Shown in pieces: positions 56,073 through 64,000 of a DNA stretch of 64,000 nt (the first letter of the stretch is position 1; the number at the start of each line of letters is the position of its first letter). Both the position numbers and the translations under genes were made by a program. Location of the stretch: positions 248,001-312,000 of the forward strand of contig PUDQ02000032.1 of assembly GCA_002964805.2 (NCBI GenBank), in the 5' to 3' direction. Source of the stretch: Trametes villosa (Eukaryota; Basidiomycota; Agaricomycetes; Polyporales; Polyporaceae). Below the pieces are notes generated by a model, which saw only the letters and a list, made by a program, of their open reading frames with translations, ran no database searches and was not told where the DNA came from.

Positions 56073-56519
56073 TCAAGGGACGAGAGAGAATCCTTGTTGA
56101 CCCGTAAAGCCTTGGCAGGAATTGACGCGCGAGATGAAGGACTCCTGGCCGCATCCTTTTTGCCCGATGCCTACGCTGAACGGAAGGCCCTGCCCGCTCG
56201 GTTGGAAGATCATGGCGGAATGGATGGGGTTATCCGCTGTAAGGCAGACTTCCTCGAACTCGTCCGCGAGATTGATCTGCTCGCATCCGCTCGAGCAGCC
56301 AGCGACGCTGCACAGGAGCAGGGTCGCGGGGAACTCCTGTCGTGCCGCCAGCTTTATGGGGAAGTCGATGGGCGGTCCCGGGAGAGTGACGTTCTGGCGA
56401 GTGCGGGGCTCGCTCAGCGTGGGGTTGGCGAGGTCCGACGCTCCGGGGGCGATAGGTGAAGCGCGGGCAGCGTGGCTGAGGAGAGAGAGGGCGAAGGCGA
56501 TAGTGACAGAGTAGTGCAT
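56073..56519 (-). CDS. SCR6-5: small secreted six-cysteine protein
   Basis: Intronless, 148 aa. Signal peptide MHYSVTIAFALSLLSHAARA. Core: FPATLLLCSVAGCSSGCEQI (one extra residue between the second and third Cys), a fourth Cys in EEVCLTADNP, LPFSVGIGQKGC and a last Cys in NSCQGF. The C-terminal CFN motif is changed to CQGF. More diverged than SCR6-1 to 4 and without their promoter box; a TATA-like GTATATC lies at about 56,628-56,634. Two candidate monobasic sites (EPRTR, AAR) precede the core. Confidence 0.83.
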   Translation of the reverse strand: MHYSVTIAFALSLLSHAARASPIAPGASDLANPTLSEPRTRQNVTLPGPPIDFPIKLAARQEFPATLLLCSVAGCSSGCEQINLADEFEEVCLTADNPIHSAMIFQPSGQGLPFSVGIGQKGCGQESFISRVNSCQGFTGQQGFSLVP

Positions 56520-57369
56520 CGTGTCGTCGGGGCGTGGCTCAAAGTGGAGAGCTGTAGGTAGGTGATTCTTGGATGCGACTGGCGATTGCCTGGTCGCCGT
56601 TCCAGCCTCCCTGAAGGACAAGTTGATATACGTCCACCGCTGTGCGATCGCCACGGACCTTACTGCACGCCGAAGTTGTGCACACACTGCGAATGCTGCC
56701 AGTGTAGTTGAAGTGGCTCTCACCGACAGCCGCACATGGCCTGCTCGTAGACCAAACAAGAAAGCCTGGACAACTTCGGCACCGGCGAGAAGACGTCAAG
56801 ACCGGTGATATCGTGTAGGATCCCTGAAGCGGTGGGGAAACTCAGTCAAATTGATCTCATGTGAGGTGAAATCACACATAATTCACCTGCTTCTGAACGT
56901 CTTACTTCGGGACGGTCGCAATTGGCTGGAATCGCCGAACGTGCATTCGGCACCTGCAGGCCACTGATTGGCGGCGAGAGCTTCCGTGAAGCTCATCACG
57001 ATGAAGGAGGCAGCAATGTGGTGGCGAGGCTTGAGAACCCTGCCGCTACATCCAGCCCTTCGCTTCGGCGTCCGTGGTATCGCCCATAGGATGTGGCGCG
57101 AAGTGTCAGCTTTAGCCTGAGCATTCGCATCCGACACGATTATTCTGTGATGTGAACATTTGCGCTAACACTTCCCCACCCACGCGTGGTAGCGGCATAC
57201 CGTCCGGTATATGATAGAAAAGGCATAGTACGCACGAGATAAGTATACATAACCAGTCGGGGATGCCTGAGCGACATCGAATGGCTTGAAGCAGACCGAG
57301 GAGGAGCTCGTATACTTGGTGCTTGGCGCAAGGAAGCGATGGCAAAGCCGAAGAGACGTTCACAGATCC
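56520..57369. other. Intergenic region
   Basis: Upstream of SCR6-5 and downstream of the P450. Nothing recognised beyond the SCR6-5 TATA-like element. Confidence 0.5.
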
Positions 57370-59445
57370 CTACATGTCCTCTGCGAGTGAACGGATGAGC
57401 TGCGCAGCATGGGTGGATCGAGCCCGGATTGTGCATCCGAACTCCTCGGGCCGTCTAGTAAACGTGTAAGTTTAGCTTCTGCTTCTTGAAGAACTCATGT
57501 CCATAGAGAAAACTTACGCCGTGAGACTCGTCTCCACAAACTCCGCTTTGAGCGGCAAAGCGGCGCCGTTGTCGTCCACTGGGGGCCCGATGTCGAAGAC
57601 GTGAAGAATGGATGCGAAGGTGATGAATAGCGCTGTGTCCACAAAGTGGAGGCCTGGACAAATTCTGAGGACCTCTTCAGTAGTCATGCGGTTGCAAGAG
57701 CTGGTGCGCGGCACCTTCGCCCGAAGCCGAACGCGAAGGTTGCCGGGTCGCGCACATCGGGATTGATTCTCCCGTCCCTGAGGAAGCGTTCTGGACGGAA
57801 GCTGTCGGGGTCGGGGAAGACCTGCTCGTCCCGCGCCATCGCCCTATAGCAGAAAGAGCCGTGAATCACGCAACGTCAGTCAAATTTGAAGAACCTACCA
57901 CACATTGGGGATAACCAATGTTCCGGCGGGGATCAGGTACCCGTTGTACACGTCGTTCGCAGCAGTGCGATGTGCGACGCCAATGGGGGAGATCACATGC
58001 CACCGAAGGACTTCCTTGATCAGCGCGTTCACGTATGGGAGAGTGTCCCGGTCGGCGAACGTGGGCATACGATCAGGGCCAACGACGGAGTCGAGCTCGC
58101 TCTGGGCCTTCTCTTGCACGTCCTTGTGCATCGCCATGGCTAGGAAGAAGACGTGTGCGGTGGCATGGGTCTAGCCAGCTCGTGAGATGGGAGTGAAAAC
58201 TCAGCAAACGAAGTGAATCGCTTACCGTGTCTGCACCACCTGGAGACTACCATCAGTCTTGCGTGAAATCGAAATGCTCAGGAGGGAGAGCCTACCCGCG
58301 TATGCCGCTGCGGCCGCACCGCGACACACTTGTTCGACGTGTCCGACATCCACCTCGGACGAGATAGTTTCATCGGAGTCGCCGAAAACGCGCCCAATGA
58401 GCGAGTCTACGACACCGCGGTCCTGCAGTGAAGGGAATCGTCGTTAGCAGAGGACTGGTTTGTGAAGCATACACTTACAAATGCTGCCTTTCCAGCCGAA
58501 AACAGCTCATCCCTGTAAGAACGCGTCTGTCTCCTCCACAATTCCGCCGTTCTCCGGAATTGCGCCCCAGGGAACCATAGAGGGATATACCGGAGGAACG
58601 GGAGAGTATCCACGAGGAATGCTCCGGGCACCGACATCGCTGAGCCGACGCTGACTATCGTGTTGGCCATTTCGAAGAAGCGGTCGTCGGGATCGGCGAC
58701 GGTGATCCCGTAGACCAGCCGCATGGTAGATTTCGCCAAGGCGCTGCATAGATGCATCGTTAGTGCCAGGGCTGAGGGATGCTATAGGCGTTCACTCACA
58801 AGCCGATATGGTCGGAGAACTTATTAGGTGTGCGAAGGAGAGCTTCGAGTAGCTCATGAGTGGCTGATGTCAGTATCGGCTGAGCTGACTCGAGCGCGTC
58901 GGGGTGGAATGTCTGAGATACGATGCGTCGATGTTGGCGCCACTTCTGTCCGTAGTGCATGAGAACGAAAACCCAGTCGTCGTACTCCGTGCTGCTCGGT
59001 AAGGTCGTATTAGTTACCGTCCGACTTTCGAAGGAGCATAGAGACTTACAGTTCAGCCATTACCGAGCGCGGGCGGTCCGAATAGTTGGCCGATCTCTTC
59101 TCCAGCAGGTCTATTGCCGCATCGTAAGAACTAACCACGACGACAGGTTGTCCGAGAAGCTCGAGGTACACGACGTCGCCTAGAGATTGCGGAATGTGAG
59201 CATAACTGAATGTACGATACATAAATCTAGAACGTACCGTATTCGTTGGCCATCTTGGAGAACGCGGGTCCATAGTGGGACTGTGGAAAATCTAAAACAT
59301 TGCCTATCATCGGTATCCCCGACGGCCCCGGAGGCAGCGCAAGTCGCCGGCGTCGGCGATTGTTCCCGAGAACGAGGAGAAGCCCTGCGCTCAGAACTGC
59401 AAGCAGAAGGGTTGCGAATGGAACCGACATGATGGGTGACAGCAT
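57370..59445 (-). CDS. Cytochrome P450 monooxygenase
   Basis: Haem-thiolate monooxygenase, probably anchored in the ER membrane. Ten exons: 59445-59238, 59179-59050, 58991-58800, 58743-58479, 58422-58296, 58239-58226 (14 nt), 58170-57899, 57843-57715, 57664-57518, 57454-57370; introns of 50-63 nt; 522 aa, the normal family length. An N-terminal membrane anchor (FATLLLAVLSAGLLLVLG) is followed by LPPGPSGIPMIGN. Motifs: C-helix GQKWRQHRR, I-helix GGADTTHATAHVFF, ExxR in IKEVLRWH, PERF in FRPERFL, and haem loop FGFGRRICPG, which is formed only after splicing. Start: ATG 59,445 or 59,430 are equally possible. Related basidiomycete P450s act on diverse aromatic or terpenoid substrates; the subfamily cannot be fixed by eye. 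No biosynthetic partner genes are adjacent. Confidence 0.93.
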
Positions 59446-60420
59446 GACGCCTTGCGCATGAGCGATTATAAGTGTTAGTAACCGGCTGCGCACCCACATC
59501 GCTACATTCAGCAATCATGAGCGTCATGCGTGCCTGCGCTATCAGGGCGAGGTTACTAATGCGGCGTACCGAAGGGCTGAGCGCCGAGCACTCATCGAAA
59601 AGCTACAACCAGGACATGCTCCGAACGGTGTTCCTTGCTATACCGCACACTCGTCGGCGGCGGTACACGTCGATTCCATCCTTCGAAACCCTTCGATTCG
59701 TTAGCCTGAGGAGTTTGGTGGCATCTCACGCCGTAGCAAATGATCTGATGTATACAATCAGACACACCACTCTGAAGCAGGACAAACAGCGTACCCTGTC
59801 CGCCTGTCTCAGAAAAGGCGATTTCAAAGGCCACGGGGGAAAGGCGGGCGCAATGCCAGCGTAGAACAAGTTAGCGTACGCTGTATGGCATGTCACTGTA
59901 TAGGCTTCCTAGGGACCGCCAGACGATGATCCCCACTGGCAGGCATTAGCGGCCGCCACCAGCGGTTTATTGTCATAACCTATACACACGAGGGTCTGAT
60001 ACTCGAGCGAAATGAGAGACGTGACAAGGAACATTGTAGTGGGGGAAGACAGGTCGAGAGGGGCAGAAGCGCCCAGCGAGCGGTACGTCGCGAGAAGCGC
60101 TCACGCTGAAATCCTTGAACAGTCGTGACAAGACAAACACGCCGAGCCCCAAGGGACAAGTCAAGGGCTTGCACGAGGCATGTCAAGGATGTGCTTTTGC
60201 TTTACGAGTAGATATAGTACAATCTCGTCACGATATCCCGGCGATGGAGAAGATGGCGAAGGAAAGCATGGCGTAAAAGCGAGATCTATCCACGCGAGAA
60301 GTCGTTGTCGAGTTTGACGGCGACCGTAGAACCTAAGCACAATGATTACTATGATTACGCAGAGCAATCGAATCGGGTGGCTGACCGGCTTACGTGGTAA
60401 TTCGACCGCTTGCCCACAAA
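59446..60420. other. Intergenic region
   Basis: Contains the P450 promoter side (a TTATAAT at about 59,465-59,471). No further gene recognised. Confidence 0.5.
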
Positions 60421-60873
60421 TCAAGCGAGGGCGTAGTTGGTGCTCGGCGGACCATTGACGTTGAAGCATTCGTTGACCGTAGGGATCTGGGCCATCGAGC
60501 TGCACGCTGGCTGGCCAACGAACGCGCCGAAGTCGAGACCGCTGTTGCTCGGTTGACTGATCGCGACGGATTGTATGGGCTGCTGGAGTCCGGAAAAGAG
60601 GCATGCGTTGTGCGGGATGGCGCTCATGTCGAACTGGAAGCAGCTGATGCAGCTGACCGTTTCGCACAGGAGGAGGAATGCGGGGAAGTCCTGGGGTACA
60701 ATGTTCGCATGGAGGCCGCCGCGGCCAAGCGTCGCGTTGGGGATTCCACCGCCGCCGTTGAGGTTGCGAACGGGGAACTTCGCGGCGATGTTGGTGGGCC
60801 CACCTAGGGGTTTGATCTGGGCGGCCTGACCGAGGACGGCGAAGGTGAGGGCGGAGATGATTGTCGAGTACAT
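60421..60873 (-). CDS. SCR6-6: small secreted six-cysteine protein
   Basis: Intronless, 150 aa. The N-terminus MYSTIISALTFAVLGQAAQI acts as signal peptide. Spacer with Gly/Asn (NLNGGGGIPNATLG). Core: FPAFLLLCETVSCISCFQFD, a fourth Cys in HNACLFSG, SVAISQPSNSGLDFGAFVG with PAC, and a final Cys in NECFNVNG. Closest to SCR6-7 (CISCF, AISQPS, VNxCFNVN). A CATAAAA TATA box lies at 60,964-60,970 on the minus strand. Confidence 0.86.
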   Translation of the reverse strand: MYSTIISALTFAVLGQAAQIKPLGGPTNIAAKFPVRNLNGGGGIPNATLGRGGLHANIVPQDFPAFLLLCETVSCISCFQFDMSAIPHNACLFSGLQQPIQSVAISQPSNSGLDFGAFVGQPACSSMAQIPTVNECFNVNGPPSTNYALA

Positions 60874-60963
60874 GACGGAGGATGTGGTGGTGAAGGGGGT
60901 GCGACGTATGCGGTAGGAGGAAGATGTACTCGGGAGGATGCTCCGATCGTAGAGCAGAGGTGG

Positions 60964-60971
60964 GTTTTATG
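60964..60971 (-). promoter_or_regulatory. SCR6-6 TATA box
   Basis: Minus-strand GGGCATAAAAC, about 95 nt before the start codon. The SCR6-1 to 4 upstream box is absent. Confidence 0.55.
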
Positions 60972-62715
60972 CCCTCTCCCGGCTGCCACGCACTGGAGGT
61001 GCTCTATCATGGCGTCGCGAAGGCGGTTCGGTCCGGACGAGCCCTGCAGAAGTCGCTGTGGATGTCGGACGTTCAGGCACGAGCCTGGTAGGCGTGAAAC
61101 AGGGCGTTCGGGGAAAATGGGAATCCAAGGGGGATCCTGGTCGTACTTTGACATGGCATGAGAAGTTGTGGCAAACAGCTGGTTCGGGTGAAAGAGAGCG
61201 CGATGCTTGTGAGACCCGTCACTCCTGGCGGTGCCTAGGAGAAGGCCGCACAGTTCGATATCTTAGGATAGCAACGGCGGTGAGAACTGCTGCATGCCAA
61301 TCAATGCGAAGCAGCGTCACTTAGTCTTATATGTAGCCTTGAGCCCTGCGTAGACGTCGGCCGAAGCGAGGTGTCATTATCATCACGACCTGTCGACACC
61401 GCAGATGCGAAGCGAATGGGCGTCGTAGATGGGATGAAAAAAAACACGACCGAGACGTGCGCGGATCGAATGATGGGCAGCGGGGCGACATGCAAAGTCC
61501 GCTTCGGCGCTCGAGGCGTGGGGCGGTATTTCCGTTTGGCCACGGCATATACCATAGTGTAGCTGGTTGCGAAGCTGCACATACATGTCCTGTCAGGCGT
61601 GGCGGAGCAGATAGATAGACAATGTGAACTCACAGCCCCGGCGATTTGAGGTGCCGCCCCTCAATACGGCACATCCAGCGCAATCCTAACTTGCCCTAGA
61701 CTGAGTAGGCAGACTCACCGATCGAAATACGGGGGTTGGCCTCCCACCGACGTCGGGTTTGTGCGCGGGCTAGGTTTAGAGCACTGTAAGAGCACTGGTA
61801 GCCTTAGATTTCCTCCGGAGAGTTAGAATAACATTTTGGAAGGTAAAATTTGGATTCTTCAAGACGGATGACAGGAGTATGACGGACACAGTATACGAGA
61901 TATCGATATGAGGATGTGCCAGGGACTGATTAACCGCGCGACCAGTGAAGTTTCGAACAGTCGACGGTATGCCCAGTCCCGGACTCACAAGATCGCTCTT
62001 CTCGGCCATGAAACCGCGCCTTACGACGAAGCCATAGTCCGAACGTCCCATAGAGGTGCAGGATCGCCAGCTTCAGAGACCGAGGTGACTGTAAAGAAGA
62101 GCGATGCTGCAGCCACGAAATCTTTATAGCAGGGATGAGGCGCCCAAAAGTACGCGTGAGAGAAGTCTACGTAAGCACATTTGTACCTCTCGGAGCCTGC
62201 GGGGTTCTCTTGAACTGTGGCCTTGGCACGCGTCTTGCAACCATCGACTTCCAAGTTTCCTGGCAATACTCCCATCTAAACGTTTCCTGTGTCGAAACGC
62301 ACTTTGCCAACCTCCGAGTCCAGCACTCGATACTCTCAGTGTATCTCAAACCAGGGCGACGGCAATAAGCAATGCGTGCACAGTGCGATCCTACGATTCC
62401 AGTCTTCTCCAACCCGAGAGGGTGCAATCCTGCGCAAGCCAGGATAGCAAGATTTTCTGGCTAGCACGCATTCGCAGCCATGGATGCATTACATAGCGCC
62501 GAGGTAAGTAACACAGCCTCCCTATAAACTACAGACCCAAGAAGCAGGGGCAAAAACGAGTGTTGCGAACCAGCGCAGGTACAGAACACGACAGGTATCG
62601 TCACCGCGGGACACCCTTGGGCCACACGCTGCCTGTGAAACTCGTTAGCAGGGGCGACTCTTGGGTCGTAACAGAGAACGTACGCGAATGACGCATAGTC
62701 CCCATGATCCTCCGA
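60972..62715. other. Intergenic region between SCR6-6 and SCR6-7
   Basis: No gene recognised. Short frames on both strands lack domains, signal peptides or splice support. Confidence 0.5.
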
Positions 62716-63207
62716 TCAGTTCATCGCGATATCCGTCAGCTGAGACGTGCCGTCATTGACATTGAAGCATTGGTTAACCGTCGGTAGTGCGGTGAAGTTC
62801 TTGCAGCCTGGCTCCCCCACGAAGACGGCATCCGGCAGGCCCTGGTCGCTCGGCTGGCTGATCGCGGCGGATTGGATGTTGAACGACTCCGCCATGCAGG
62901 TGTTGTCGGGCATGATGCTCATGTCGAGCGGGAAGCACGAGATGCAGTCCGCCGTCGGGCACAGGAGGAGCGTCGCGGGGAATGTGCCGGGCGGGGCCGC
63001 TCCGAAGAACCGCGCGTGCACGCGGCTCGCAGCGCCGCGCCCGCTGCTCAGCACCTTGTGCGCCTGCGCGGGGGTGGCGTGGATGTCGACGACGGGGAGG
63101 GACTTCCCGATGTCGGTGAGCGGCGCGGAGGTGAGCGCGCTCTTGATCGCGGCGTAGGCGGTCTGGCTGAGGGTGGCCAGCGCGAAGAAAGCGAGGGTGG
63201 TGCGCAT
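62716..63207 (-). CDS. SCR6-7: small secreted six-cysteine protein
   Basis: Intronless, 163 aa, the longest copy because of a longer spacer. Signal peptide MRTTLAFFALATLSQTAYAA. Core: FPATLLLCPTADCISCFPLD, a fourth Cys in DNTCMAES, QSAAISQPSDQGLPDAVFVG, EPGC and a last Cys in NQCFNVND. Pairs with SCR6-6 and shares FPATLLLC with SCR6-5. A TATA-like GTATAAGA is about 105 nt upstream. Confidence 0.86.
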   Translation of the reverse strand: MRTTLAFFALATLSQTAYAAIKSALTSAPLTDIGKSLPVVDIHATPAQAHKVLSSGRGAASRVHARFFGAAPPGTFPATLLLCPTADCISCFPLDMSIMPDNTCMAESFNIQSAAISQPSDQGLPDAVFVGEPGCKNFTALPTVNQCFNVNDGTSQLTDIAMN

Positions 63208-63310
63208 TGTGGTGGGTAGGGTGTGTAGTGGGAGGGAGGGGCTTGTGTTGTTGATTTTGTTAGAGAGGTGGTGAGTCGTTGGCTTGAAGGTCTCCGGCGG
63301 CGCGAGAGGC

Positions 63311-63319
63311 TCTTATACT
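63311..63319 (-). promoter_or_regulatory. SCR6-7 TATA box
   Basis: Minus-strand AAGTATAAGA upstream of SCR6-7. No copy of the SCR6-1 to 4 box nearby. Confidence 0.5.
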
Positions 63320-64000
63320 TTCCCAAGCTCAATACTTGCCTCTGCTCACAGACGGCACTCTGCGCCTCCGGCCAGTGTGCGCCTGTACCCAGGGGTACGT
63401 ACCACAGGAATACTTCTGAACGACGCGATCAGTATTGGTGGGCACCTCTATGACACGGTGATAACTGTCAAAGTCCCGACGGGTGGACAGCGACAGGCCT
63501 TCGCAGTTCCTGACAGGTCGGGTCAAACGCCTCAGACGACGTCGGTGAGTAACTTCTGGCAACAGAGAATGTGATACTCACTACATCATGTCCCGCTCAG
63601 AGTCAGGACTCGACGTCCAACAACTTTTGAAGAAGAGGCGTTCAACAACTCCCGGAGAAGCCTAGGCACTCAGAAGGCGCTTCTCTGAGGATCCGGGTTC
63701 GACGGGGTACGTAGCATAATGCTCGCAACGTTCGCAACACAGGACGGGTCGCCGCAACACAATGTGGCTTGGCAGGTGCCTACTATGTCGACGAGCGCTG
63801 CACATAGCATATAGCCACCCACCGCGCACGCTGGACGTCGGCCGACCCTATTTACAGACCTTGCCCGCCCCCCGAAGGCTTTGAAGCGCGGGGGCGCCAG
63901 GCGTCCACGTTCAAGGGGACGTAGTGGCAGTGGTGGGAACGGCACGTAGTGCGGGCGCGCGCAGATCTGCTCAAGAAGACGTCGCAACACCGACAGGCGG
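63320..64000. other. Right end of window, no supported gene
   Basis: A minus-strand frame at 63,670-63,990 is Arg/Pro-rich and lacks a domain; it may be chance or the edge of a gene outside the window. Confidence 0.4.

Noticed and set aside
1..64000. CRISPR arrays, bacterial operons or prophage
   Set aside because: No regularly spaced repeats and all recognisable genes are eukaryotic with introns.

Overview
The window looks like nuclear DNA of a basidiomycete, most likely an agaricomycete of the wood-decay or polypore kind. The reasons are many 49-65 nt introns with GT..AG ends and CTRAY-like branch sites, four intron-containing nuclear tRNA genes, a HET-domain protein, a cytochrome P450 with ten short exons, a fungal class 2 dihydroorotate dehydrogenase, and large sets of small secreted cysteine-rich proteins. 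The species is an inference; no marker gene fixes it. Spliced models below were joined by eye from splice signals, reading frame and phase, and each has a total length divisible by three.

Layout. 1-24 kb is GC-rich and gene-poor: a GATA-type transcription factor (minus, 3.7-5.9 kb), a nearly full-length LINE retrotransposon with two long ORFs (about 7.1-13.7 kb), a 7 kb stretch with no convincing gene, and a short zinc-finger gene resembling RQT4/TRIP4 (20.7 kb). 22.9-25.4 kb holds a six-exon coiled-coil protein. 26.4-34.3 kb is an array of five paralogues of a secreted 10-cysteine protein (here 'SCR10', copies A-E). 36.4-39.1 kb holds a small unknown gene, tRNA-Pro and a phosducin-like (PhLP1 type) gene. 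At 40.0-41.6 kb lies a secreted protein made of two tandem copies of one domain separated by a Kex2-like site. At 42.1-44.2 kb is a HET-domain (allorecognition) gene. 45.1-63.2 kb carries seven intronless paralogues of a second secreted family with six conserved cysteines (here 'SCR6', copies 1-7), interleaved with tRNA-His, tRNA-Leu, tRNA-Asp, an unknown nuclear-type protein, dihydroorotate dehydrogenase and the P450.

How the parts may work together. The clearest unusual content is secretory. SCR10 copies encode a signal peptide, a conserved pro-region, a Lys-Arg site lost in one copy, and an 86-residue mature segment with ten cysteines. Three of the five share a core promoter with identical element spacing. 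Four of the seven SCR6 genes share a 21 bp box just upstream of the TATA position. Together with the two-domain Kex2-type protein this suggests coordinated expression of a set of small extracellular proteins. Function, timing and targets are unknown; neither family matched anything I can name.
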